From assembly GCA_021156365.1 (NCBI GenBank), contig JAJNDK010000002.1:186001-250000 (forward strand): a stretch of DNA of 64,000 nt. The letters are read 5' to 3'. Made by a program: the position numbers and the translations under genes. This document shows positions 39,701-49,363 of the stretch, piece by piece; the first letter of the stretch is position 1, and every line of letters begins with the position of its first letter. Source of the stretch: Bacteroidota bacterium. Its GTDB lineage: Bacteria > Bacteroidota > Bacteroidia > B-17B0 > Aurantibacillaceae. The notes beneath the pieces are model-generated. The model was not told where the DNA came from. It ran no database searches and saw nothing but the letters and a program-made list of their open reading frames with translations.

Positions 39701-42700
39701 TTATTTTTTGATCAGTGATTGACGGTTTTCCATAGTTGTGTAGATTCCTTTATCTTTTTCGGTTTTGGTTCGCACTACTTTTCCTTCATTATCATATTCT
39801 ACAATAGATGCAAAATTCCGATCGTCAAGTGAAGCACATAACCGTAAAGAAGTAGGATCGTAGGCATAAGAGGTCATGCTTGCATTGTATGGATGGATAC
39901 GAACATCATCCAGGTTGATACTCGTCACGCCGGCAGGCAGTGTGCCGGTAAAGCTGATATTGATAGTAGCATACGGCAAGGCGCTGATATCATAGGTATA
40001 GTCGAACTTCTGCCAGCCGTTGATGATACCCGTCTTGCTGACAGACAGCGGCGTTTGCGGAACTGCAGCTACCAGTACTGCAAGATTGTATAGGCTGCTG
40101 AAATCAGTAAGTGTGGCTGGTCCTTTCACCCAGAAACTCATTACATATTTGCCATTGTCGAGATGCAGTTTGCCGATCTGGACAGAGTTACCTGAGTAAT
40201 TATTGTACCCGTCATAAACTCCGTCACAACGATACTCCAGTACTTGTTTAAGTCCATCGTAAAACGGTTTATCCATTGCTTCATCGTTGGCCCCGAAATG
40301 ATTCAGTGTGACCGTTTTCCCATTACGGAAACAAAGGCTCACACGACCGGTATGAGCGGTGGTGAAATCCAGGTATGGCTTAACGGACAGGGGATTGTAG
40401 GAATAGGTCATATTCTTTCCAAAATCCATGTGATCGTTACCCTGTATACCACAAGGTGTAAGGAATCCCTGCGTGAGCAGATACGGTTCGAAGCTTTCGT
40501 AGCCCATCTGGTTATATTTCGAATTCGACGTTTCTGTATTCAATAGCGTATGATTAAAACTGAAGTCGCGCGTGTTATATAATCCAATCGTGTTCTGTGA
40601 TTCCATATGGTTGCCATGCGGGCTGATCATCGTCGTATTGCCGATTGCTATCCAGTTCATAAAATACGGGTCCGTATCGTTGATACCCCAACCGCTTCCA
40701 TAAGTCCAGTAAGGAGCATAATTCTGATACGTTCCATCGGTGGAAATATCATTCTGACCTGCGTAGACCCGCGCCGTCCGGTATCCGTATGCTTTCAGTG
40801 CGCCCCATTTGCTGGAGAACCCTGAGGTAAATGGATTGATTGTTTTGGTAAGGGAAGTACCATTGCCGATATAAGAAAGATTACAATTGTCTTTAATACC
40901 GGTAGACTGACTATACTTCGTATCTATATAAATATTCCAGTTGCGGCACCATTCGGTAGCATCTGCTTCCAGGATATTGCTGCTTAAGTCAGGAGTAGAT
41001 GTGGCCGCCGGGTTGGTCAGTGTAAGTACATTACCCGCTGCCTGATTCAGCTGATTGCTTTGATTTGTCCGGACTACCTTTACATAATAATCCTTAGCCG
41101 GATCGATGGAAGAGTATGTAGGAGTTCTAAGGACATTACCTGCTTCATCAATAAAATAGTACTGGTTCAGGCCGGGGTAATGATATACCCACGCACGGAG
41201 CACAAGGCTGTAATTACTGTCATAGAAAACAACTTCATCTCCCGCTTCAAGGAATGGTGAAGCGGAAGTCATATTGATGATACCTGTTGCGTAATCATAC
41301 TGCGTGGTATTACCTGCAAGGATCTTCCAGGTAAATCCTTCGCGTTTATACTGACCACTCATACCTTCATACATCCAGTGTGCAGGATATTTAAAGGAAT
41401 AAACCGGGGCGTTAAAATTATTCACTGTTTTCGTCAGCACCACATCCCCCGTTTTACCATCCCACAGCATGTTTTCGGTAGAAGCCTGCAGATTGTTGAT
41501 ATGGGATTCTGTTTTGTAAAGTATGCCATGTGTTTGCACCACCTTGGTCATAGTAGCACAGGTATAGCCCAGGTACTGGCAGCCTCCCGTTATATTCGTA
41601 CTGAAAGAAGGAAAACCCAATGTGCAGGGAGAAAAATCAACGCCTTTATACTGACCCGAAGATGCATTGACAGAATTGGAAGTACGGATATCTGTAGTGA
41701 GATCAATGCTACGTCCGATCACGGCATCCTGTATCATATTGTTCTCGTCCACAGTAGGTACTTTGTTGTTCAGTGATCCGGATGAATTCTGTTTGTAGGA
41801 ATAAACAATGGATGAAACAGGGGCTGCGCCCGGTCCGGCTCCTTCAGCATAAGCTTCCATAGACCGCGGTTTTCCGTGCATATCATTCAACTCTACCACA
41901 TAACCCTGCGTGGCACCATAGATCCGTGCCATGCTGGCAATAATCGTAAATCCATCGATAGGATCCGTTTCGATGGGGATCTGTGTTTTTCCGGATTGCG
42001 TAACACGTACCGGGAAATCTTTAGCAGTGTAAAATTTATAAACGGTTTTGCCAATGCCACAGCCTAATGCTTCAGAAGCTTTCAACTTCCCTACACTTTT
42101 GATCGTAACTTCGGAATAACCTACCAGTGGCGAAGGATACAGGGATTCGCCAAAGGGCTCTTCCTGAAAATAATTATCATTCGGTGCCAGCTGGTTACCT
42201 ACATTAAAGGCGCGCGGTTTCCGCAAAGAGATCTCATCTCCACCTGCCATCGGTTCATATTGTGCTACGCCTGAGCTGATCGTTCTTCCGTCGGATGCAT
42301 CTTTTGTTGTATAGGTATATTGCTGACCATATACGGATGTTTTTTCCGTGTTATCCGGATTACTCCCGTCTGCAGCCATACTGCCCCACTCATCGCTGAT
42401 GAGGATCTGCTTTACACGGTGTCCGCCTCCCAATCGTTTCTTGCCTGGATTGTAGAGCCGTACAAAAGACTTGTGACAATCGATCTGATCACAGTATTGA
42501 TGACCCAGGAAGCGGATATTCGGTTTATTTGCAGCAGCTGCTACCATGTCGGTGATGGATGTTCCGAGCCCGGTTATGATATGCACCAGCATAAGTAATG
42601 GATTGCCCGGACTGCTGGTGGCAGGTTCCGAACCCGGATAAGCAACACGAGGTAAATACTTCCGTGTAAACTGCCAGCCTGCTTTGGTGATTGGATTGAT

Positions 42701-45700
42701 TTTTATTCCCGTATTATCATCCTGCGCGCCTACCATCTGCAGTGGAATAAGTACATAGCGATGATACGAGTCGGAGCCAACCGGATATGTCTCTGTTCCA
42801 TAGATAGAGCATTGTCCGACTTTTATTTTTGCATAGCCTGGCACGTAATCCCAAAAGTACTGCGGGAGACCTGGTTCTGTATGTTTATTAAGCTTTGTAA
42901 AACATTTGAAATAGAGATCTTCCTTGTTGTTGAACAGCTTATTAAAATTGATGGGATCCGATACTTTGATCCCGGATTCTCCCAGATCTTTCAGGTCCAC
43001 AATAAGCTGATCCTGGAATGTAATAGAGTTGGCCAGTGCCGGCGGAAGAAACGGATCGATAAAGGAACCGGAACGCACATCTGCAATTTTCAGCATTTGC
43101 CCCACGGGCTCATCCTGCACATAACCATAGTCATCCGACTCGTAATCCACATCGGTTTCCGAACCGGTTGGGCTCAGGATCGTGCTCAGATTCCATGCAG
43201 TGCTGTAATGGTCTGCATCTATTTTATTACCGCCTGCATATGGAAATTCATCATTATTGAGTACACCTCCCGTTCCTGTGCTGGAACCGGAATTCGGCTT
43301 GTAATTCCCCCATTTATCAACGGCTTTCTGATCATAGTTAGGATTAAAGTCCGTTATCTTATCGTGATCCCAATCACCGTAAAAGAACTGGTATGCTGAA
43401 AGACTGCCTTTGTCGGAAGCACCATAAGTATACCAGATACGTTTAAGTGTGAGCTTGCCTTTGTCGGCAGAAGCCGTAGTATACATCACCTCCACATTGT
43501 TGGGCACACCGGAGCAGAGTGAATAATCGTATTCGAAATTTACTGTTTTGATGGGAATTGCTGCAGTGCCTGTAGCAGTGGCGCGTATAAGCTCATTCTT
43601 TGCATACAGCTCAATGCGGTCGAGCTTATACATTCGATGATCAGTCCCAAACTGCGTAGGTGCGGTACCGTTTATATCTACCACACCTAATGCATCCTTG
43701 CGCGGACTTGTTTTGAATACAGCTACATAATTTTTTGTTTCGATACTGTGCAGGTATTTCAATTCCTTTTGTCCATACTCTACAACACCTTTGTCATCAT
43801 ATTCATCCGCAATCAAACCTTTATCCAGCACTGCTTCTTTTACATTCCGAATGCCGTTGTAAGGAGTGCGCCAGCCATATACGTCGGTAAGTGTGCTGTA
43901 ATTGAATTTGGTATAGTCTCCCAGATCGTCGTAGCTGGGGCCGTCACCGGTTAAATCCACATAGTCGGAAGAAACGATATCCGAAAGCAATAACGACTGT
44001 GCATATCCCGGTGTAGTTTCCTGACGGAAGAGATTATCCATTCCACGGCCATTGGCAGCACTGAAGCTGGTTGCGTCATAACGAACTGCCGACTCATCTC
44101 CATTGAAGGATAAACCGCCTACAAAACCACTGTAATTCTTTTCGGAAGCATTGAACACCGTAGATTTTTTAGTGAGGTTGTATTGCGGATCGGCATAGAA
44201 ATAACGGCTTCCGTCCGGACTCGTAACCATGATCTGCGACATGTGATTATCCCGCCCGTAGCTCAGTCGTGACGAAGTGGTATAGCCGCTTACTTCTTTG
44301 TTCGTTCCATCCAGTGTCAGCGCATTTGCCGGATAATTTCTCAGCAGCTTATGCATACCGTACTTCGAAGCCTGCTTGGCATCCAGCACAAAATAATTGG
44401 TATTCCGGTAGTCTCTGCGGGTGCGGTAAATGGCTTTTTGCGCGCCGCTTACTGTACTTGCATTGGCTGCGAGAGGCGAACTAAAACCGAAAGACACCAG
44501 CGAAGTTTTGTAAACATTAGGTGATACCACAGACGTGTTATTGATCTTAGCCTCGAAAACATCGTCAGAAGCCGTATACTCGCCGTAATTTTTGAAGTAG
44601 TATTTCTCGTATTGTTTGGTTGAAGGATTGGTAATATCAGGAGCATAGTAGCCATGTGTATTATCGATCGCATATGGTGCAGGCTTACCGTTTCGTCCGT
44701 GCACAGTGCTTGAATACTTGTTCAGGCCAAGATGCATGAACAGGCTCACACCCATTTCAAGGCTTGTTCCGCTGCTGCCACCTGTCATATAACTTGTGTT
44801 ATCATATACAAGACCTACATCACTGCGATGTGGCCGGAAACCGGAATATAAACCCTGTGCAGACGCATTGAAAATGTCGTAGGTATGATAAGCCAATGGC
44901 AGTGCAGGACTTTCCCTTCTCAGCGGACTTTCGTTGCTCCGGTTAAAATCAAGCAATGAATTTTCATTTGCATGTTCGAGATTAAAATAACCATAGAGCG
45001 GACGTGTGCGGTTGGGATCTGTAATACTTGTGGTATTCTCAAAGGCATTGAGCCCCGAGTAAATCCCAAGCTCATGCGAGTATCCCCAGGCCCCATAGCT
45101 GATACCGGCACAGGAGTATGATCCTGCTTTCATGGAAAAGGAAGAGGAATGTGTGACATAGTTGTTGGCGCTGCTAAGATTATATGATTGAGAGCTTATA
45201 GGTACGGTATGACTATTCCCCTTACCCCAGCTGATACCCGCTGTTCCACCCGTAGAGTAGTCAGTACCATAACCAACATCGTACGAGCAGGAAACACTTA
45301 TGCCCCGGGTAGTAGAACCGTTATAGGTTCTGTATGCTTCCCCGGTGCGGGTATTGATATTGGTTCCTACACCCACATTTTGACTGTAGGTAGAGTTAAG
45401 TGTTGCATTGCCCATCGCCTGGTAAGTAGAATTACTTAGTCCTTTGGAAGAACTATACGAATAGCTGCCACCATCGAGTGAGCTGATACTTGCTCCCAGA
45501 CTCCCTCCCACACTTCCGCTGGACCCGTGCTCGTCGTCTGATGCGCTCAGTGAAAGGCTGTGTGCATCGTCGCGGAATACTTCTATACCATAGCCCTTAT
45601 AGTTATTATGTACAATACTCAGGCCTCTTGCCAATCCTGTCCCATGACCAACAGACACCGAGGAATAACTGATCGATCCATTACTGTTCACAGTCATCTC

Positions 45701-46102
45701 CCCACCTACTCCCCAAACTTTCTGGTCTCTCAGATGGGTGATCGTTTGCATTCCCTCGCCATCAAAATCATCCGGTATCCCACGAATGCTTCGGTTCATA
45801 GAACCTGCATTAAGGGACCAGCCAAGGCCAACCCAGCCAGCTTCTTCATCCATGGTGGCACCGGCATGATAGCTAAGATTGACAGGATAGCCATCTACAT
45901 CCAGCAGCGGAAGGTTATATTTGAAGTCGCCGGTAAACGCATCCACCATATCGGTAGAAGAGGCCGGCTCAAATGACATGTACTCGGGCTGGTAAGGTCC
46001 ATAGGTAAGTGCCATGGCTACCGAAGGCGAGATCACTTCGAACAGCAGGTTCAGCGCTAAGAAAACAGCGAGGTAGCGGTATATTTTATATTTCAGCTTC
46101 AT
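39701..46102 (-). CDS. Giant SpvB/TcB-like secreted protein (RHS partner)
   Basis: 2133 residues. An N-terminal signal or anchor (YLAVFLALNLLFEVISPSVAMA) is followed by SSTDMVDAFTGDFKYNLPLLDVDG and then DEEAGWVGLGWSLNAG, which resembles the opening of SpvB/TcB-type and Bacteroidetes RHS-partner proteins. About 130-340 is Ser/Gly/Tyr-rich and low in complexity. Later parts are beta-rich and carry carbohydrate-binding-like strands near the C terminus (GNSVQIGKLHLDNGKYVMSF). The end (VEYDNEGKVVRTKTEKDKG) is YD-like. In Tc toxins a TcB protein and a TcC RHS protein close a cocoon together; the pairing with the 2729-residue gene suggests the same here. Inference, not proven. Confidence 0.75.
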   Translation of the reverse strand: MKLKYKIYRYLAVFLALNLLFEVISPSVAMALTYGPYQPEYMSFEPASSTDMVDAFTGDFKYNLPLLDVDGYPVNLSYHAGATMDEEAGWVGLGWSLNAGSMNRSIRGIPDDFDGEGMQTITHLRDQKVWGVGGEMTVNSNGSISYSSVSVGHGTGLARGLSIVHNNYKGYGIEVFRDDAHSLSLSASDDEHGSSGSVGGSLGASISSLDGGSYSYSSSKGLSNSTYQAMGNATLNSTYSQNVGVGTNINTRTGEAYRTYNGSTTRGISVSCSYDVGYGTDYSTGGTAGISWGKGNSHTVPISSQSYNLSSANNYVTHSSSFSMKAGSYSCAGISYGAWGYSHELGIYSGLNAFENTTSITDPNRTRPLYGYFNLEHANENSLLDFNRSNESPLRRESPALPLAYHTYDIFNASAQGLYSGFRPHRSDVGLVYDNTSYMTGGSSGTSLEMGVSLFMHLGLNKYSSTVHGRNGKPAPYAIDNTHGYYAPDITNPSTKQYEKYYFKNYGEYTASDDVFEAKINNTSVVSPNVYKTSLVSFGFSSPLAANASTVSGAQKAIYRTRRDYRNTNYFVLDAKQASKYGMHKLLRNYPANALTLDGTNKEVSGYTTSSRLSYGRDNHMSQIMVTSPDGSRYFYADPQYNLTKKSTVFNASEKNYSGFVGGLSFNGDESAVRYDATSFSAANGRGMDNLFRQETTPGYAQSLLLSDIVSSDYVDLTGDGPSYDDLGDYTKFNYSTLTDVYGWRTPYNGIRNVKEAVLDKGLIADEYDDKGVVEYGQKELKYLHSIETKNYVAVFKTSPRKDALGVVDINGTAPTQFGTDHRMYKLDRIELYAKNELIRATATGTAAIPIKTVNFEYDYSLCSGVPNNVEVMYTTASADKGKLTLKRIWYTYGASDKGSLSAYQFFYGDWDHDKITDFNPNYDQKAVDKWGNYKPNSGSSTGTGGVLNNDEFPYAGGNKIDADHYSTAWNLSTILSPTGSETDVDYESDDYGYVQDEPVGQMLKIADVRSGSFIDPFLPPALANSITFQDQLIVDLKDLGESGIKVSDPINFNKLFNNKEDLYFKCFTKLNKHTEPGLPQYFWDYVPGYAKIKVGQCSIYGTETYPVGSDSYHRYVLIPLQMVGAQDDNTGIKINPITKAGWQFTRKYLPRVAYPGSEPATSSPGNPLLMLVHIITGLGTSITDMVAAAANKPNIRFLGHQYCDQIDCHKSFVRLYNPGKKRLGGGHRVKQILISDEWGSMAADGSNPDNTEKTSVYGQQYTYTTKDASDGRTISSGVAQYEPMAGGDEISLRKPRAFNVGNQLAPNDNYFQEEPFGESLYPSPLVGYSEVTIKSVGKLKASEALGCGIGKTVYKFYTAKDFPVRVTQSGKTQIPIETDPIDGFTIIASMARIYGATQGYVVELNDMHGKPRSMEAYAEGAGPGAAPVSSIVYSYKQNSSGSLNNKVPTVDENNMIQDAVIGRSIDLTTDIRTSNSVNASSGQYKGVDFSPCTLGFPSFSTNITGGCQYLGYTCATMTKVVQTHGILYKTESHINNLQASTENMLWDGKTGDVVLTKTVNNFNAPVYSFKYPAHWMYEGMSGQYKREGFTWKILAGNTTQYDYATGIINMTSASPFLEAGDEVVFYDSNYSLVLRAWVYHYPGLNQYYFIDEAGNVLRTPTYSSIDPAKDYYVKVVRTNQSNQLNQAAGNVLTLTNPAATSTPDLSSNILEADATEWCRNWNIYIDTKYSQSTGIKDNCNLSYIGNGTSLTKTINPFTSGFSSKWGALKAYGYRTARVYAGQNDISTDGTYQNYAPYWTYGSGWGINDTDPYFMNWIAIGNTTMISPHGNHMESQNTIGLYNTRDFSFNHTLLNTETSNSKYNQMGYESFEPYLLTQGFLTPCGIQGNDHMDFGKNMTYSYNPLSVKPYLDFTTAHTGRVSLCFRNGKTVTLNHFGANDEAMDKPFYDGLKQVLEYRCDGVYDGYNNYSGNSVQIGKLHLDNGKYVMSFWVKGPATLTDFSSLYNLAVLVAAVPQTPLSVSKTGIINGWQKFDYTYDISALPYATINISFTGTLPAGVTSINLDDVRIHPYNASMTSYAYDPTSLRLCASLDDRNFASIVEYDNEGKVVRTKTEKDKGIYTTMENRQSLIKK

Positions 46103-46109
46103 ACGTGCA

Positions 46110-46736
46110 CTAAAGTTTTAAAGTGGGTAAATCGTTTATACTGGCCTGATCGTAATAGAATTTTATGTTTCCGTTCCCGAATAAATGGTCGTTCACCACG
46201 AAGGTGAAACCTTTATTTATTTTCGGATGCTGTGCCAGATCGAATGACACAAAACAGCGGAACATAGGTTTGAGGCTCGAAACCGGCTCCAGGTGGACAA
46301 AAGCGGTTTGCAGGGAATCTTCATCGTCGATGAGCAGTTGTACATTTTTCTCCAGCACCTGGTTGAAATAGGAAAGATCATAGCTGTATTCTTTTTTACT
46401 GTCTATTTCCTCACGGATCTTGTAACTTCCTTCCACATCACTGATGGTGAAGCTGAAGTAGATGCGATCCCTGGTTTTATCCAGGTAATGATTAAAACTG
46501 TCGCGTGAAACTGCTTTCCCTGCATCCAGATCACGTAGGGCAATAATGGCGTTCGGCACATAATTTACTGTGTAGGCAATTTTGTTGAATTCCTTTTGCT
46601 GCACCAGCTCATCGTTGGCCTTTACATGAGCTTTGTAGGCCATTACATCACTGAAGGAAGCAGGACCGCAGCTGTTTAGAAGCAGCAAAGGCAGTGACAG
46701 GATCAGCAATAAGCAATTGTTCTTTTTATTTTCCAT
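46110..46736 (-). CDS. Lipoprotein of unknown function in the RHS operon
   Basis: 208 residues from ATG 46736, which gives a leader LLLILSLPLLLLNSC with a lipobox at LLNSC; an upstream in-frame start would add about 30 residues that overlap the Skp-like gene. The mature protein is beta-rich with no recognised domain. It overlaps the Skp-like gene by 11 bp and ends 7 bp before the 2133-residue gene. Probably anchored in the outer membrane, where it could hold or present the giant proteins. Confidence 0.65.
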   Translation of the reverse strand: MENKKNNCLLLILSLPLLLLNSCGPASFSDVMAYKAHVKANDELVQQKEFNKIAYTVNYVPNAIIALRDLDAGKAVSRDSFNHYLDKTRDRIYFSFTISDVEGSYKIREEIDSKKEYSYDLSYFNQVLEKNVQLLIDDEDSLQTAFVHLEPVSSLKPMFRCFVSFDLAQHPKINKGFTFVVNDHLFGNGNIKFYYDQASINDLPTLKL

Positions 46737-47238
46737 CGTATCGCGCATTAATGTAATTGAGTACCTCACCTGTAATATCTGTTTGTTCGTCAGCATACAT
46801 GAGGCTGCCCTGACCATTGGCACCAAGAATGACTTTGTAATTTTTCTCTTTTCCGAACTGCTTCATATATTCATTGATTTGCGACCAGATCTTTCCATTG
46901 TACTCCGAAACAAGCTTACCCTGGTCTTCCTGAAATATCTGCTGCTTGTAGCTTAGCTCTTCCTGCATCAGCCCAAGGCGATTCAGTTCCTGCTGTGCCC
47001 GGTTTTTGTTCTGTTGCAGATACTGGCTGTATTCATTCATCTGACGGTTCAGCGAATCCAGTATTCCTTCCCGTTTTTTCTGTGTGGTCTCCAGTTGTTT
47101 TTGCAATTCCTTCGACATCTTAAATTCTGCAAACAGTTTTCCCGAATCCACATAGGCTTGTTTATCGCGCAGCGCAAAAACAAGTACAACTGCTGTAAGG
47201 CCAAGCACCAGCGCAAGGCTTAATAAAATAGTCCGCAT
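46726..47238 (-). CDS. OmpH/Skp-like periplasmic chaperone
   Basis: 170 residues. An N-terminal hydrophobic segment (LLSLALVLGLTAVVLVFAL) is followed by the Skp opening VDSGKLFAEFKMSKEL, a long coiled coil (QKQLETTQKKREGILDSL through NRAQQELNRLG) and a C-terminal body (IWSQINEYMKQFGKEKNYKVILGA). The two coiled-coil arms of the Skp trimer hold unfolded outer-membrane proteins in the periplasm. House-keeping Skp genes sit beside bamA; this copy sits among giant secreted proteins, so it is probably dedicated to them. Confidence 0.8.
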   Translation of the reverse strand: MRTILLSLALVLGLTAVVLVFALRDKQAYVDSGKLFAEFKMSKELQKQLETTQKKREGILDSLNRQMNEYSQYLQQNKNRAQQELNRLGLMQEELSYKQQIFQEDQGKLVSEYNGKIWSQINEYMKQFGKEKNYKVILGANGQGSLMYADEQTDITGEVLNYINARYDGK

Positions 47239-47241
47239 CCT

Positions 47242-48936
47242 TTATTTTTTAAATCGTAAATACATATTCTCCTTTTTCTCATTCGTTACTTTCAGTACAT
47301 AATACCCGGAAGGATAGGAGCCGCTTGAAAAGTTGAGCATATAGCGGTTGTCGCCGGGATCCACACCCGGGCTGCTAATAATACCCGGAGTCGCATCGTT
47401 TGCCACCACCACGTTAAATTTATCCAGTATAGAAAATTTCAGGTTACTTGCGCTGTATTCGCCGTCCAGCTTAAACAGTAATTCACTGTTGCCACGCAGC
47501 TGATAGTAGCTTCCATCGAGTTGTTTCAGAAACACAGCGTGACCAATATCCACCGGTGTGCTGGTCAGATTGTACAGCAGGTTCACTTCACAGCCACTCA
47601 ATGCGCGCTTGTAGATCCGGATATCATCCAACAGACCATTGAAAAAACTGATCCCCCCGGGATACGAGCCAAAACAAAGATCTACGGATGTATTCAAAGA
47701 ACCTGCACGCTGTCCTACGTCCGTTTGCAATACACCATTTACATACAGATAGGTGTTATTGCCTGCATAGTCATGCACACCCGTAATAAAATACCAGTTG
47801 CTATAATCATCAGCAATGGCCGAATTGGCACAGGCATCCTGTGTTGGTGAAGCAGCCGTATAAAAGGAAAGCTGCCCGGCAGTATTACAATACAAAGGAG
47901 AAGGATTATCTGAAAAAAACTGGTACCCATCGCCCGCATCGCTTTTTGATAAGATCGTTGCATCTGTATTGCCCGATGCTGTTTTTATCCAGAAACAGAT
48001 CGAAAAATCATCATAGAGCATATCAATGTCGGTATGATGAGGGATTACAATATTATCATTGGTCCCGTCGAAACTGTATGCTTTGTTGGCATTTCCAAAA
48101 CGATCGGCTACCAGCGTGGCTCCATTTACTGTTCCGTTGTGACCATTACCACTTCCGTCCATCGCATTTCCGTCAAACGGATAATAAGCCATCAGGCCCA
48201 CATTCAGCGGATTGGGCTCATTGTATAATGTGGTGATCTCCGTGTTGCTAAGTAATCGTTTATAAATACGAATGTCGTCGAGCAAGCCTGCAAAAAAGAG
48301 AGTGCCATTGGTAGCACAGCCCAGGTATAGATTTTCAATAGTAGATATTGTTCCTGAGCTTTCCCCGATATCACCCTGCAGCATACCGTTTACATATAAG
48401 TAAGATTTGTTCAGAATGTGATCATACTTACCGGTAATGAAATACCAGTTCGTATAATCGTCGGCTACAGGCCCATTGGCACAGGCATCTTCAAAAGCAT
48501 CGGAAGCAGTATAAAAAGAAAGTTGTCCGGGCGATGAACAGTATCCAGCAGCGATTGTATTATCCGAAAAAAACTGGTATCCGTTGAATACACCAACCGT
48601 ACTTTTCGACAGCATAGGTCCGTTTGCATTGCCGGAAGCGGTCTTCACCCAAAAAGCAACTGTAAAATCTTCAGTCGCTCCCATATCCACATCCGTTGCG
48701 TTGGGCACCACGATATAATTGCTGGTACCATTGAAGCTATAGGCGCTGTTGCAATTACCAAAGCGGTCGTTTACCAGAGTGGCTCCATTTACCGTGCCGT
48801 TGTTTCCGTTACCGCTGGCATCAACAGCATTGCCATTGAAGGGATAATAGGCCGTCAGCCCGATGGTCGGAAGCTGGGCCTGCATGTATGCAGCAAACAG
48901 CAGGCAGGAGAACAGGGTTATACTTTTTCTTTTCAT
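47242..48936 (-). CDS. Secreted protein with two LamG-like domains
   Basis: 564 residues. A signal peptide (LFSCLLFAAYMQAQ) is followed by two tandem concanavalin-like LamG_3 domains, about 22-235 and 245-465. Each opens with the same block, LTAYYPFNGNAVDASGNGNNGTV and LMAYYPFDGNAMDGSGNGHNGTV, and ends DDIRIYKR. A beta-rich tail (about 480-564) ends NEKKENMYLRFKK and may be a sorting or anchoring domain. LamG domains usually bind sugars or proteins. First gene of the RHS operon, three bases before the Skp-like gene. A near -7 box, TGTCTTTG, lies at 48962-48969 on this strand. Confidence 0.85.
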   Translation of the reverse strand: MKRKSITLFSCLLFAAYMQAQLPTIGLTAYYPFNGNAVDASGNGNNGTVNGATLVNDRFGNCNSAYSFNGTSNYIVVPNATDVDMGATEDFTVAFWVKTASGNANGPMLSKSTVGVFNGYQFFSDNTIAAGYCSSPGQLSFYTASDAFEDACANGPVADDYTNWYFITGKYDHILNKSYLYVNGMLQGDIGESSGTISTIENLYLGCATNGTLFFAGLLDDIRIYKRLLSNTEITTLYNEPNPLNVGLMAYYPFDGNAMDGSGNGHNGTVNGATLVADRFGNANKAYSFDGTNDNIVIPHHTDIDMLYDDFSICFWIKTASGNTDATILSKSDAGDGYQFFSDNPSPLYCNTAGQLSFYTAASPTQDACANSAIADDYSNWYFITGVHDYAGNNTYLYVNGVLQTDVGQRAGSLNTSVDLCFGSYPGGISFFNGLLDDIRIYKRALSGCEVNLLYNLTSTPVDIGHAVFLKQLDGSYYQLRGNSELLFKLDGEYSASNLKFSILDKFNVVVANDATPGIISSPGVDPGDNRYMLNFSSGSYPSGYYVLKVTNEKKENMYLRFKK

Positions 48937-49072
48937 ACTATAATATATTGAGTCCTTTATGCAAAGACATCACTTAGAGGATGATTTATGCAGAACTGTA
49001 CAGGTATTATCATGCAACCTTTACTCAAAGAAAGGATACGAAGACTCAGTTTTCTAATGCCAACCGATAGGC

Positions 49073-49119
49073 GGCGGTTTTTTGCAAATGGACGGTGGTT
49101 TTTTTCAAATAAGTGGCGG
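49073..49119 (-). repeat. Three direct repeats with exact 21-bp period upstream of the RHS operon
   Basis: GGCGG/GGTGG/GGCGG boxes begin at 49073, 49094 and 49115, exactly 21 bp apart, and the first two are followed by T runs and CAAAT. That is two turns of B-DNA, so a protein could sit on the same face each time. They lie about 140-185 bp before the first gene of the operon. This is the only structure in the gap 48937-49234 besides the weak -7 box. Confidence 0.6.
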
Positions 49120-49234
49120 CAGAGGAAAATAGCCTGCAAAAAAAGAGGGTGTTAAAACTGCAATGTTGCAAATTAAAAGGGAGGGTGGAAGACAGGAAAT
49201 GGGCCAGGCTCCGGTTGGGAATACCGGAAGATAT

Positions 49235-49249
49235 ATCTCATTTTGAGAT
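49235..49249. promoter_or_regulatory. 15-bp dyad ATCTCA-N3-TGAGAT (copy 2)
   Basis: A perfect 6-bp inverted repeat with a 3-bp spacer. The same dyad is at 54657-54671, and a near copy at 30698-30712. It lies 115 bp behind the stop of the REC-GAF-PAS-PAS kinase and about 300 bp upstream of the RHS operon. Confidence 0.6.
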
Positions 49250-49363
49250 CAGCGTCCTTATTGAAGCGTCTGATAAAGTACAAGAGAGTCAAATGAGATC
49301 AGGAAATTTAAGGTAAAGAAAAAACAAGAAACAAACAGCAGTTGATCGTTAAATACAAAAAAT

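Noticed and set aside
42761..43399. Plus-strand open frames antisense to the giant RHS partner gene
   Set aside because: Many such frames occur opposite this gene, none with a start context or recognisable domain.
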